A stretch of DNA of 64,000 bases. It comes from Hymenopus coronatus. Its lineage: Eukaryota; Arthropoda; Insecta; Mantodea; Hymenopodidae. Where the stretch lies: the NCBI GenBank assembly GCA_030762935.1, contig CM060900.1, forward strand, positions 372,303,132 through 372,367,131. Direction: 5' to 3'. A program made the translations under genes and the position numbers. The notes beneath the pieces are model-generated. The model saw only the letters and a program-made list of their open reading frames with translations, was not told where the DNA came from and did no database searches. Below are positions 45,301-57,784 of the stretch, in pieces (positions within the stretch are counted from its first letter, which is position 1; every line of letters begins with the position of its first letter).

Positions 45301-46729
45301 ATAACCAACGGCTACAGTGTGGAATACCGCTCCATAAAACACACAGGCCCGCTCACATACACATACACAAATATCCCACTGATAATGTAAAACTAAGCTC
45401 GTTTCCCTAATTGTATGCTCCAAGGTGCCATTTAAATAATAAAAACACATCTTTGACATAGTTCACAAGGATTTCATTGGGATTATTTCAATAATTATCT
45501 TTACAACGTTTCTAAAACAGTTTGAGATATTTGGAATGGTTTTCAGCTTTGCAAATTCATAGATAATGGATACTAGCATTACCACTACTACTACTGCTAG
45601 AACTCACCGACGGTACACATATTCACTCACGCAGGTGTAACAATGTACTTTGCGATTGAGGTCACAAGTCGTAGTCGCAGTATTATTTGCACTTCAGTAA
45701 ATCCTAATGTGTCCCCAAAGGATTATTTTATTCGGCGTTTGCATCCAGAAGGGTTCCAGGTCCAAACAAAACAGAACAATTGCGGCGGGGAGGGTTGCAG
45801 GAGATAAAATGCTGCCTGTCATTACGGCAGGACGAGTTCTCATCTGTGCTGCCTAATCAAGCAGGGGTAGGCAGTAGTCATCCAAAACTCTGGGGAAATG
45901 TGGTGCATTTGTGTATTGAAGAATTATACCTTGGCTTTTCACAGCTTGAATAAGCCAAGAAACAAAATATGCAGCCTTTGAGAAAGCCAAGTGTATTTTG
46001 CAATGAAGCTGGGACCTTCATCATCCTTGTCATTATGTATTCTGTCTGTTTCACATGAATGCGTTTAGATTTAATGGAATTAATAAAATATAATTAAATG
46101 CAATTTTAAAAAGACAATTTCAGTCAAATATCTAAAAAAAAAGCCCATTTTGGCAGTTTTTTTAATAAAAACACATTTAATAATTGTAAGCAATGCAACA
46201 CATTCTAAAATCAATTATTTTAAATACATTACTTTTAAAATTAAACAAGTCCACGGTTTTCAATTTGTCATCTAGCTTTATCTAGATACAAATCTCGTAT
46301 GGTGCTCGCGCAATGAAAACGACGGATTGGAGGAAAACATGGATAAGTACAAAATCCACAAAAAATACAATAAGTGGCAGTTTCAGAATTATTTATGCAC
46401 AATTGCAATTAAAAGCATTCTCATGAATTACTGTGGTCATTATCGTTTATTTGCGTATAGAATGATGAAAGATTCTTACGAAAACTTATTTTTTCACCTG
46501 TTTTTAGATTTACAAATAACCCTTTGAAGAAATAGCTTCGTTAATAATTATTTACTTTCAGGTGACGCTACAATAAAAGTTATTTGAAATAAATTGCGAG
46601 TTTTCAGGTGACTTATAAGATAGTGGTTCCCCTTTAATAGAACAACTCATATATCTTCATGATCTTTTAATATTCACTGTTACCTACATTCTTTACGTAG
46701 TAAACTTTTGTCAATCTCTTCTGGATTAT
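45301..46729. other. Stretch without a gene
   Basis: No recognised repeat or coding region; strongly AT-rich from 46040. Confidence 0.5.
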
Positions 46730-47172
46730 CATTCCTCCAACGTATTCTTATGAATGCAAAAGACTTCATAGTCTATCACCAGAAACCTCAAAACATGTAT
46801 TTTATTTCTCATTTAATGGTCTTCAATACATGGAAACGTTTATAAAAGTCTTTGATCCAATTAAGGAAAAACAAAAACAGTTTAACATAAAGGATAGTTT
46901 CGGGTGAGGGTATTTTCATGCAAATGTTCATGTCCCAGGAGTATTCGTAGCTCAAGACGGTGTGGTGTTATACAAAATTTTGTTTTCGAGTTGTGCTGGT
47001 CACAAGCAAACACACGCACACGAGGAGCATTTTCTAAAACTTTTTTTTTAACTCAGGGAGCCCATATTTATTCATTTATTTATTTATTTCCGGTGAAATC
47101 TCGAAATCGATTTTTAATGGAAACAAAACATCTTCTCTACCTACTGGGTATATTCTAACCACGAGGAGAAGG
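46730..47172 (-). repeat. Interspersed repeat X, copy 9 (partial)
   Basis: Minus-strand copy with ttccggtgaaatctcg (47089-47104) and the decayed end hairpin at about 47131-47172. It starts mid-unit, and the ATTT-rich run at 47068-47092 replaces part of the repeat. Confidence 0.7.
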
Positions 47173-47404
47173 GTAGCTATAGGAATTTGTTGCATACACA
47201 TTTTCAGCGACATACTTCTTGCACGCTCACACCAGTTTAAATTAAGATTAAGCACGGACGAGCCCCCAATACACTGGACGTATGCCGTTTTGGCACTTTG
47301 CCTCTTACTTGACACCAGGGAGGGATGAAGGGAGAGAACACGATGGGCTATCAGATCCGGAATGCGATGGGCACAAGTAGGTATGAAGTCTAAAGGCTAA
47401 AATT

Positions 47405-47730
47405 GGAACGCCTCACGGGCCCCGAAGCTCTCGGCGTACACCCAGGAGTCCCAAACCCGAAGTCAGGTCCCGACCGAGTTTCGGGTCCTGACGACGCCGA
47501 TACCAGGATAATGCGCAATCTACCATCCAGCCGCAACTCGCCGAAAACCGTCGCCTAGTTCTTCGGTGGATATAATCAACATACCCAGCTTTCGCCTGGC
47601 ATTCAGGGGAAACTCCCGAAAAGTCCCATGAGCCAAGTAGGCTGCGAACTCCCAAATTCGAGCCAAAACCACCCCGCTCGGTCCTCGCACCGATAACAAT
47701 TGTCCGAGAGCTCACGCGCTACCAATGAGA
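47405..47730 (-). mobile_element. Probable tRNA-derived SINE, family S8
   Basis: On the minus strand there is a head-like gtagcgcgtgagctctcgg and ggctcgaatttgggagttc near 47640-47725. A body containing gagttgcggctggatgg is shared with 25740-26175. GC-rich; the 100-codon minus frame is a product of composition. Confidence 0.5.
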
Positions 47731-48059
47731 ACCTGGAAATAAATAATTATGCCTATTACAGCAGCTATATGTGGCAACATACAAACAATGTATAGCAAAC
47801 AAATCTCTAAGTGAACAATCAGGCCCCCTCTTTATAGCTAAGACACCGGTCGCCGTCTTTTTGTGGCTCGACAGAGCGTGGCAGAGAAAGTGATTATCTC
47901 TTGCATATTAGTTATGTATTTTTCATAAAACGCGGTTCCTCCACCCATTAACGTTATCATTAAAAATACATCCTAGAATTAATTTAAATTTAACAACTTG
48001 GTTACTTGCAAGAAGCAGAGATCGCAATCAAACGTATCCACCTCTGTATCTAGGAGGTC

Positions 48060-48330
48060 CATGTTAAAAGAGAACAACCGTATTTCAATTGGACAGTCTT
48101 AAAATATTTATAAAAACCTGGAAAACGGCTAAATGAAATCAGGAACGTATTCAGAAAAGGTGTATGCTAAGGCTTTGTCCACCTCTTAGGGTTTTAAATT
48201 TATACAAAATTCAACAAAGTGAATGGTCTTGAGAGGCAGTTTACAGAAAACTCAAAATATAGATACTATATGCCCGAAAGTCATTTAATAGTTTAACTCT
48301 GAATGTCATATGTTTCCGAATAAAATGTCA
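48060..48330 (-). repeat. Interspersed repeat X, copy 10 (highly decayed)
   Basis: The order ctaaggctttgtccacctct-tagggttttaaatttatac and cagtttacagaaaactcaa parallels the tctatctcttacggtttacc and ggctattcccagaaaattc segments of minus-strand X copies. Confidence 0.5.
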
Positions 48331-48484
48331 GATTTTTTCCCTTTAAAATGCCTTTCAGGCACAGGGTGTATATTTGAAAGGCTTACTTTACATCCTCCAA
48401 AAGATCCAAACTTACGCACAAATGTTGATACTATTCAATGTTCATTTTTATACTACGCTGTTCCTATCCCTTTCTCAATACATT

Positions 48485-49343
48485 CACATGGCTTTCTCTA
48501 CCTCATTTGAAAATTGTTCCTACAAACGATTATTCTTTAATCCACATGATGTTAATCGAGATAACATGAGCTGAATAGTGTTATTAATTGCTTTCCTGAA
48601 ACAGAAGAACAATGAGGAATACACTGGGCTAGAGAGGAATAAATATTTTAGAAGCAGGTCGCTATGTCATACAACTAAAATTCGGTTTTTTCTCCATGAC
48701 CAGAAGTAATACAAAAGAGATATGGAACAAACGAGGACTCTCGTTTGAAAAACTTCAATTATTTAAAATGGATACCAATAAAATTGGATATTTTGAAAAT
48801 TGTGAACTCCACATAAAAATATATACTACATTAATTGTGTGTTTAACGAGATCTGTATTTTTGTGTAGTAAGTATTTCTATTTTTTTTTATCTCCTACGT
48901 TTACAATTTATACAAAAGCCATCCAAAATGAAGAAGTCTTCAGGAATTATTCTTTGAAAGTTTAAGGTAAACTTTTCCTTTGTCATACAAATATATTAAA
49001 CATATGGTACCTACTTTAATCAAAATCGTTATAGACATTTTGCAGAACATAAACAATTTAGAAAATTGTCCATGTATATAGTTATTTGAGATGTGGGAAC
49101 TTTCTGGTATATTTAGGTGTTGCATCGTTAGAAGATTCCGAACTTCATCAAGCTGGTATTTCTCATTTTAGAGCTATGCGATTCACAGACACACACATAA
49201 ATGGAAGTTTTTCCTAAAAATGATTTCTTGTTTCAGGGGATCTCATAACATAAATTTCCGGTGAACTCTGGACTTTGAATTTTTGGATAGAATAGAATAG
49301 CTTATCTACTTCAGATATACATAACACGTTTAGAGAAAGTGAA
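48485..49343 (-). repeat. Interspersed repeat X, copy 11
   Basis: From attcacatggctttctctac through caggaattattctttgaaag, gttgcatcgttagaagattc and aaatttccggtgaactct to the hairpin end tttagagaaagtg at 49343. Confidence 0.8.
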
Positions 49344-49971
49344 AGTGCGTACAACTTTGCACAATGCACTTCAAAATATATGATTTCCTGTGAAATTTGG
49401 TTATCGCATTTCTATTCAAATGAATTTCTTTCTTCTTATCGGGATCTAAGCGGCAGGCAAAATGATAAGCTAGTCTATAAGTCTTCACAATGTGTTTTCT
49501 TCCTTTAGTAAAAATAAACTATACTTATTTTCGTTTTAGCTTGTAGCATTAGGGGTTTACACCCACATCCGCAAAAGCAACTTATTTTAGATACTCTTGT
49601 GGCTAAAACCATTCATTTATGGACTTTAAAATAGTCATATTTCTTAGTCAATATGTTCATATAATTGTGGTATTTTACAAAACCTACAGAAGTCCCTTAG
49701 AATTTTTTATGAAATTCTGATATCATGTACATTAAAAAGTAGCTGGATGGACCCCAATTTATTATTGCATTCACACAGTTGTTTAATCCAAATCATGGAG
49801 ATACTTTACATTTTTATTTCACTTGTTTTAACATTATTGCAAAATCAACATATATAATTGACATGAAGTATTATATTTTTCATATACAGAGCTAGGATTT
49901 TGATTTGATTTTTGATTTACTGTTCATGAATTCTTCAAAATTAATTTTAATTTTAGTTGAGACAGCTTTTA
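49344..49971. other. AT-rich stretch without a gene
   Basis: No supported feature. Confidence 0.5.
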
Positions 49972-50050
49972 CTTTCTCGATTAGTGCGTAGCACATAGGT
50001 AGAAAAGGTGTGCATTCATACCAAAAATTTGATACCAGAATTACATTGTA

Positions 50051-51310
50051 GCAGGATCAGCTGATAAGTCCCGGACCTCTCAATGAAAACGGCATTTAAT
50101 TTTTTTTTTGCTTTATTTCTGAGCATAATCTCCAGAAAGGCTAATACATTTGTCATATGGGAGTTCTAATTTAATTTAACCATCTCTGTAGCACGATTTA
50201 TCAAGGTCCTCAAAATAGCTGTTTATCGCATCAATGACCGTTGCTGTGAAATCTACGTCCTCCTAGAAATGTTTTGAGGTTTGGGAACATGTGGTGGTCA
50301 CTGGCAAATAGGGTGGATGTTCAAGCAATTTGAACTTGAACTCGCAATGACTGAACGATGGATCGGAGCATTCTCGTGATGAAACAGGATTTATTTATTT
50401 ATTTTGCCAAATGAGGTATTTTGCTTTTCACTTCATTACTCAAAGGTTACAGTAAGCTTGCGTAGTAGTCACCAGTGATACTTTTACCCTTTTCCAAGTA
50501 ATAATTAAAATACTTTCCTGTGTCTCCCAGAAAATACTCGCCATAATCTTGTTAGCTGACAAAATTGATTTTGCCTTTTTTGGAGTTGCTTCACCTAGCA
50601 CAATCCACTGTTTTGACTGTCATTTACTTTCCAGAGCGTAGTGATGCATCCAAGCTTCATCCATGGTAATAAGCCGTCTCAAATATTCACTGGAATTTTT
50701 ACGGTTGAGCTCCATATTCTTAACAGAAACAGTTTCTCTTTGCAAATTTTGATCAGGTGTCAACAAACGCGGCACCCATCTAGCACAGACCTTCTGAAAG
50801 CCCTAAACATTACCTAAAATATTACCTGCAAGTTCTTTTCACATGCCTACAGCCTCTGCTATCTCAAACAACTTTAATCTACGGTCTTTCAGTACTAAAC
50901 GATGAATTTTTTCAAAGATCTCTGGAGTTGTCACTTCTACAGGGCGTCCAGAGCGATGCTCATCACTAGTGCTCGTATGTGCCAATTTAAACTCTGCAAC
51001 TCACCTTTTAATCATTGAATATGAAGGGGCAGAGCCTTTCAATGTACTGTCCATTTCCTCTTTGATTTCTTAAGGCGTTAAAAGCCTTTCAAATGGAGGT
51101 ATTTAACCACTGCTCGCTTTTCAAAATCCTCCATTTTCGTGACAAATCTAGTTGTCTTGTTTAAAATTCTGTCATTCGTAAACTAAGCAAGCTATTGACC
51201 TGTAATTATGGATTCAAGCTAGTCTAGAGTTCAACTGTACGATGTTACCGTCTAACTGCCTTAGTGGCGCCATATCTGTGTGAGGCCCGAGACTTATCAG
51301 CCGACCCTCG
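50051..51310 (-). mobile_element. Mariner element, 1260 bp, TA target site
   Basis: Terminal inverted repeats of about 29 bp: gcaggatcagctgataagtc at 50051 and, on the complement of the right end, cgagggtcggctgataagtc. TA dinucleotides flank both sides (50049-50050, 51311-51312). Length is canonical for mariner. It is nested in repeat X copy 12, so it is younger than that copy. Confidence 0.9.
50090..51133 (-). pseudogene. Mariner transposase pseudogene
   Basis: Minus strand from the ATG at about 51133: MEDFEKRAVVKYL, then EEMDSTLKGSAPSYSMIKR (HTH region), DEHRSGRPVEVTTPEIFEK (linker) and TMDEAWMHHY (first catalytic Asp, about 50640-50670). Next come KSILSANKIMASIFWETQ, an FHHENAPIHRSV block where the second Asp is replaced by Glu, and FEDLDKSCYRD near the C-terminus. 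Frameshifts after KGF, several stops, and loss of the PYSPDLAPSD block show it is inactive. A functional copy would be near 345 residues. Confidence 0.85.
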
Positions 51311-52090
51311 TAAGTACGCGTTTTAGGGTTCCCTGTTTACAACAAAAACATTTTTAGGAAAAGATCCATGTGAGCAGGGCAGCATAGCAAGCACCTAAGT
51401 TGATAAATTGACATTGAAGTTCAGCATTTTCTCAGGATGACACACGATGATTTTCAAGAGAATTCTACACACATCAAACTACCCTTTGCATGGAAAAAGT
51501 TTTGAAATCTTTCATTTTCTTGAAAATAGCTCTTATGCTCTTATGATTTTGACTAAAATACCGAATAGTAAAGATATTAACATGATAAATACAATGTGTA
51601 TCTTCATTTTCTGGGAATAGACTTTACGGAGTTTTTCTCTCTGGATGACTGTTGCATAACTGGTAAACCCTAAGAGATACTAAAAACTTACCAAATACAA
51701 ATACAGATCTCGTTAAAACACACAGTTTATATCAGATATATCTTTATGTGGAGTTAGCCATTACCGAGCTATTCCTTGTTATTGGTTTCAATTTTAAAAT
51801 ACTTAAACTTATCTCATACAGGAATTTGTCATGCCTGCTTCTTTTGTTTTACTGCTGGCAATGCAAGGAAAACAGAATCCCAATCATAGCGACAGCTTTT
51901 AAAAATTTGACAATCGATTTAGCCTGGTGTATTTCTTATTTTCCTTCTACTTATAAAGCACTAACTAATAATGTTTCCGCTAATGTTTATCTTGATTAGC
52001 GTGAAGCAGATAGAAGAACGAGGTTTTTCAAAAATAGTTTGTTACAGAATAAGCAGAGAAAAGCATTTGAATGGAACACATAAGAATGGT

Positions 52091-53189
52091 TATAAATTAA
52101 ATATACAAGCTATAGATGCTTCTTAAGTAGAAATGCACTTTAGCAAGACGATAGAGTACGAAGAAATTGAAATAAATAATTTGAGATATAGATAAAGGTT
52201 TAAGAACAAAATGAAAGGGGGAAAAACGAGAAATCTGAAGAGCAAGTGTCAGGTTTCGCTTTCAAAAGTAATAGTATACACCTTAACTAATATAAAACAC
52301 AATTCTCAAGGAATATATTTTTTTCTGTATTTTCTTTAGAGTTGTGTACATTACAATAGACTCCTGGTTTAATGCTTTTCTGCGAGAACCAATCGTTTAA
52401 CCTAATGCTGATATGTTTTCGGTTGAGAACGATCTGTTGTCTAATTACTACGTTTTGTGGATAACCCATATGAAATTTCAGACTGTATACAGCTAAGTTC
52501 AATATTTCCAGCACTTTCTATTTGACCGAGTACAAAATCAACAAAGGCATGCACTGCTCCGGCCTGTCACTCCCGAACTTCCTCTGATAACGTATCACCT
52601 TGAAAGTACTCGGGCCATGATGCCTTCCATCTTTTAATGCACAAAGAGCAAGTTACAGATCTCAAAATAGCTCAAAAAGGATAGGCCAAGGCAGTAAAAT
52701 GTTACTAGAAGCCTTAATAAATTAAATACTAAAAATATAAGCAATATAATCAATATATTTATACTCAAATATTGTAGACAATGCTGCATCATAAAGTAAA
52801 AATACAATTTTTTTTTTTCAATTGGCTCTCTGTGAAGAACTTTAAGCAAGAAAATTTTACATATTTTACACAGTTTCCCAGAATATAATGGAATGAAGTG
52901 GCTTATTTTATGTATGTTGAAATTGAAATAATCAGCAACTGGTTGCCCTTTGTGATAAGCAGAAAGAGTAAATTTGCTCTGTGCCCCTGCAAATTGTCTG
53001 CTGTGCACTGCGACTCTATGTGTGTGGAAAGCAAGAACAGATAATTCCGTCAGCGCAGTGGTAATATGCAACATTTTGTATTTGATATATGCAATCCACT
53101 TTTCAGTGTTTAATATACCTGTTGTAGGTACATGATTGCTAGAACAATTGCTCTATTGTGTTCTTTGCATAGTATTTATACTTCGGATA
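52091..53189. other. AT-rich stretch without a supported gene
   Basis: Contains the longest frame not tied to a repeat (146 codons, minus, 52634-53074). Its translation is rich in Phe/Leu/Ile with no recognisable domain. I do not call it a gene. Confidence 0.45.
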
Positions 53190-53342
53190 TACATACATAC
53201 ATTACATTACATTACATTACATTACATTACATTAACATACATACATACATACATACATACATACATACATACATACATAACATTACATAACATTACATAA
53301 CATTACATAACATTACATAACATTACATACATACATGCATAC
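53190..53342. repeat. Compound microsatellite (ATAC)n, (ATTAC)n, (ATTACATAAC)n
   Basis: Starts as atac, changes to eight attac units, returns to about thirteen atac units, then five copies of the 10-mer attacataac and back to atac. The 10-mer is a fusion of the two shorter units. Confidence 0.95.
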
Positions 53343-54453
53343 ATAAGTTTGATGGTAAATGTTAATAGTCGTTACATAAATAATTGCAAAACTAATAAGT
53401 TACTTAACTTTTACCGTTTTAATCGCATCGTAACGTCAAAAGTAGGAAAATGAATTTTAAATGAAAATCTTTCACACTTATAGCAGTAAATATGATCGGA
53501 CATCTTAGTAATTAATTAGTATCGGACACAATTATAAAGAAATTTTCTTCTTCATGGTATCTGTCGCACTCACTTGCATGGGTTGCGTAATGACGCTACA
53601 AATTTATTTTTCTGAGTGCAGAACTTTGTCGCGAACTAAATACTTATTCCACCATTTTAATAACAAAAATTTCTTCTACGCAGGCATAAACGTAGGAGTA
53701 AATGGCTTGCGTCTTGGATTGCTTCTTGTTCCCCACTAACACACGACACCTTGTACAGGACAGAGAGGCATTCCCTGCCTTCACGTGCATAAAAGCCACT
53801 GCTTGCTTCAACACAAATTCAAGCGGGTTTGTGACGCCTGGTCTAAACTGGTGATAAATTCAAATCTTAACTTTTAACATTTGTTTCATTATTTTCTCCC
53901 TTTCTTCAGAGAACTTAGGTACGTAAAGGTAGCCAGCCACGAATATAGATACACATGTTCTTAATTGGATTCAGCTTTGTCCACATCGAAAAGGAGAACA
54001 CTAAAACAAGTTGTTTGATCTAAGAGATACTTTCATCAGCAAATGTGAACAGCACAAATAACACCTTATACAACGTATATGAAAGATTATGTTAATCCGC
54101 AAACCATGATTTTAGATGTTTTATCTATGTGCGAAACACAAGCAACAGAAGAAACGAAACCAAAGACACAAGTAACCCAGAGTAAAGAAGTGCACCACAG
54201 AGCAGAAAGGGGCATGAGGGGACGGACCGAACAGGAATAAAACAATGTTCTGGAGGATATATTGTCGTCAGCAGTCAGATAACTAAACTCTGCAACAGAT
54301 ATATAGGTAGTTTATCGGGTTTACCTATAATTTATCAACAAAAGTATTACGTTTCAGTAAAATGTTGCTCAGTAGTTCAAATAAATGTAAAGCAAAGCTA
54401 AAACCAACTTTTTTGTGAAATTCCCATTTAACTCACTTTTTAGAGAGGTAATA
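53343..54453. other. Stretch without a gene
   Basis: No supported feature. The RRSKWLASWIAS reading near 53690-53725 is noted and rejected below. Confidence 0.45.
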
Positions 54454-54495
54454 TCAGGTGGCACAGCTACCCAGTACTTGACGTGTGTACACCTT
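54454..54495 (+). mobile_element. MITE-D end fragment
   Basis: tcaggtggcacagctaccca then gtacttgacgtgtgtacacc matches the left end of the MITE-D copies; the rest is replaced by a microsatellite. Confidence 0.55.
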
Positions 54496-54496
54496 A

Positions 54497-54612
54497 ATAG
54501 TAATAATAATAAGAATAATAATAGTAATAATAGTAATAATAATAGGAAGAAGAAAAATAGTAATACTAATAATCATAACAATAATAACAACAAGAAAAAT
54601 AATACCAGTGCT
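54497..54612. repeat. (AAT)n/(AAC)n imperfect microsatellite
   Basis: Interrupted aat, aag and aac triplets; the Asn-rich 70-codon frame is its translation. Confidence 0.9.
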
Positions 54613-54907
54613 GCTATAGGTGTATAACTCCCAATATTGTTACTACTGCCTTTACTTGTATTACTGGTATAAATACAAACAAATACTGATTTTTAAGTTT
54701 CCCTCCCGTCCCTGATCATAAAGTCTAATTCTCACACTGAGATGAAGATTGAAAAATATAGCACGCGGACGAAATATATAACGAAGCAGTAGATACAGTG
54801 AATAATAGAATGGACAAGCAGGAGATAAACACTACTGTAAAGGATATTTCGGGGGAGAGAGTTATATGTGATAAAATCTATAATATTTAAGAAAAAGAGT
54901 CAATAAT

Positions 54908-55270
54908 GTCTCAAATTCATTTTTCCTAGGGCCAAGATTGGAGCTACTGTAAAAATACGAGTTTCTGTTGGTGACGAGATTAGAGGTGTCTCCGAGAAAA
55001 TTCTTAGTGTAGTTCTTCAGGTGGACACTGATGCCGAGATATATTAGATTGGCACAAAGAAAGGACGATTGACTCCTAAGGTATTCGAGGCCTCATTTTG
55101 TCATTTATGAGGAGTAAATTCCAGATGCATCTTGGCAGTTCACGACTGCGACAGGAAATCGTCAGTCATGGGTGGTCAAAAGTTTAACAGGCTTAACTAC
55201 AAGGGAAGATGCATTTCAACAAAATCTGGTTTCAAGAGATATGCGTTATTCTATTATTCAAAATGGTATC
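54908..55270 (+). pseudogene. KRBA2/SCAND3-like integrase-protein C-terminal remnant
   Basis: The plus frame gives AKIGATVKIRVSVGDEIRG, VSEKILSVVLQVDTDAEIY, a stop, then IGTKKGRL. This corresponds to the small domain following the integrase core in KRBA2/SCAND3-like transposon proteins (pattern .VG..V.IPV.DVDRG..D.RN..GVV..V......Y.IGTK.G.L). About 30 codons later GGQKFNRLNYKGRCIST parallels the Cys-rich CNCKG.C tail, with most cysteines lost. Only the last 100-120 residues are represented; the integrase core was not found upstream. Recognised from memory, moderate confidence. Confidence 0.55.
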
Positions 55271-57784
55271 ATTAAGTTTCGGACACGGTTGCTGTTTCGT
55301 TGCACTTTGATTGGAAAAATGTTACGTGTGCACAGGATTTTACGGCGACCTCCTCCTCTCCAAGCACTGCCCATCATTCACTCTAAGCAATCGATCAGTG
55401 CTTGTGCAGGCTGTTCTAAGGCTCTGAAGTCCAATAGAACACGTTTCGCTATTAATAAATTCAGAAAATATATTGTAATCCAATGCAATAATTGTCCACG
55501 CATGTAAATACCACATGAAACTGATCATGCATGTAAATAACACATTAAATAGCACATATTTCATGTCTTAAGTCGGCTTCAGGCAAGAGAGTTAAAAGGA
55601 ATTTTGTGGAATGTGAGAAAGAACTGCAGATTAAAAATTTAGAGAAGTTAAAAAAGTTAGTGAAAAAGGGAGAGTGAGGTAGTGGTAGAATTTAAGAACT
55701 CAGAATGTAACTTAGAATGAGAGTCGGAGATCTAAGAAATAAATGGACAGCGCAAATCCCAAGAGACCCCTAATTTCTAAATAACATAGCACAATTAAAT
55801 GTTTATTTATTGATATTATTTACACTTTAAATTAAAAACTTATGCTTACAACAGAACCTTATACTTTCTCTTGTGTCCATCTATACCTAGAGCGTACACA
55901 GCACTTAGCACAGCACAAACTTAGTAGCTCACAAGACTACTGCCTCGCTCCTCTCTGTTCGCTTTTAAACAATGTTCCAGTACAATAGAAGTTAACTTAT
56001 ACTGAAGTTGTGTCCGAAGCCTTGTTACCATAGTCTGCCATGTTCCAAAAGTAGAGAGTTGTTTGTTTACAAAGCTAAGCATAAAACTTTCTTTCAATGT
56101 ATACAATATGTTGTGTTTCACAAATCCTGGACATTATACATTATCACCTCAGCCAAGAGGATGATGGTGTTACCTAAGATATAAAATTATTAATAATAAT
56201 CATGAATATAGTAATGAATTACTTTGGCCATGCATTTGTATTATGTAAAATAATAAATCAAAGCAATAATTGCATTTATTTTATTACTTTTAACCATTTA
56301 CCTCTATATTGGATATGTTGTAAACAAACCGATTATTATATATAGTATCACATTTATAAAATTAGTAGTAACAGATATGCGACACAACAGAGACGGTAGC
56401 CATAGTCTTAAAATATTATAACTTTGTCAAATTTTCACTTCATTAACGTCAGCTAGTTCAACTTTCATTGTGAGTTCTCCTAATTCTCATTGCCAATTCA
56501 GTAATGTGATCTAGCTATATTTTCACTGTCGTTTCACTTAAGTCTTGCGACGCAGTGGCGTAATAAAATACACGTGAAACAACCTCTTCTTTCATTTTTA
56601 CCCGCTGGATTTCGAACACAAGAGCTCTCTAATATCTTGCCGTAGCGGCACAACAGCAGTCACAAACTCACTCATAGGAAAACACTTATTGTCGCACCAG
56701 AAACGCAATCATCTCACTTAACTCGTGAACACGTTCGCTTATACAGCCAGTGGAATTTTCTTCAGAGCTCTAGAATGTTCGGAACACGGTTAGAAAGTAT
56801 CTTTCAAAACAATTCCATTAGATCCAGTTTTTTTATTCACTTATTTTTTCTCGATAAAGCTTAGAGTGTTAGCAATGGGTAAGAGCGCTGTACTGTGGGC
56901 ATATATCTCCATTGGGCGATCTGTCGTCGGCAACCTCCCGAATAAGCTTGAACCATAGTGGCATGGCTTCATAAATAAAACCGTGGAGTTGAGGTTAAAT
57001 TATAGGCCAACTAGGCCTTTCTGCGCAGCAATTGTCTCTGGCTTATAACCTTCAGTTAGGTAATCATTTGAACAAAGCAAGGCAAGCAAACCTAGTCATG
57101 TAAGCGCTTTGACAATAGACATAATCACGGCGAATGCTACAGAGCACTGAGTGCCAGCAGATTATCTCCATTTCTCTTCACAAAGCATACCACACTGCTC
57201 AACAGTGGCTGTTACTTCAAGCTTGTAAGATGCACCTGAACTAAAATGCATTAATCTTTTATTCCTTTTATCAGGAAGGAAAACTAAACGAAGCACTTAG
57301 TTGTTCTAGTTTAAAAATATTCTGAATTTAAAACATACAAAGTTTCTCGAGAATTAAAGCCAATCAACGCCTTCAAGGAAATTGTAACAACAAAATTTAA
57401 TTCCTAGGGTATTACTTATTTTTATTGTGTAATGCGGGAAAATTAACATGTACTAAAGAATGTTCCAGCATTAATTGAAAAAATAGCAATACGCTTTCAA
57501 ATTTTATTGTGTATTGACCTTCTTTCACCTAGAAAGTTTGACATCAACATCTAGAACAAATTCGTGGGATCAACTTCTTCAGAGGAGCCTATATGGTAAA
57601 AATTATTAAATTTTGAGATGTATAATCTTTATGCAATGTCTATAATTTGGAATTTTCTTTTCAATTTTAATTACCCTTAATAACTGAAGGAACAATGCTT
57701 AGATTTTAAATATATCTATAACATATCACACTAGATCTTCCATTTTGAACAGAAATTCTGCATCACTTATTAGAAAAAAAAACT
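55271..57784. other. Stretch without a gene
   Basis: No supported coding region; the 111-codon plus frame partly overlaps the KRBA2-like remnant in another frame and has no recognisable content. Confidence 0.45.

Larger units (their letters stand above)
49972..52090 (+). repeat. Interspersed repeat X, copy 12, split by mariner
   Basis: The first 80 bp run to gataccagaattacattg. X resumes at 51313 with agtacgcgttttagggttcc and continues through aggatgacacacgatgattt and ttgcataactggtaaaccct to the end at about 52070. The break falls inside the gagatttcaccggaaatac segment. Confidence 0.85.

Noticed and set aside
47413..47715. 100-codon minus-strand frame in GC-rich DNA
   Set aside because: Lies within an S8 SINE-like element; no protein-family resemblance.
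52634..53074. 146-codon minus-strand frame as a gene
   Set aside because: Longest frame outside mapped repeats, but no domain, no splice or promoter support, and Phe/Leu/Ile-rich composition as expected from AT-rich DNA. Such a length is possible by chance in 64 kb scanned in six frames.
53190..53342. CRISPR-like or satellite array
   Set aside because: Units of 4, 5 and 10 bp without unique spacers: a compound microsatellite.
53680..53760. RRSKWLASWIAS resembling a PIF/Harbinger nuclease end
   Set aside because: Only about ten residues resemble the R.RR.W.RPW pattern and no other Harbinger block is found nearby.
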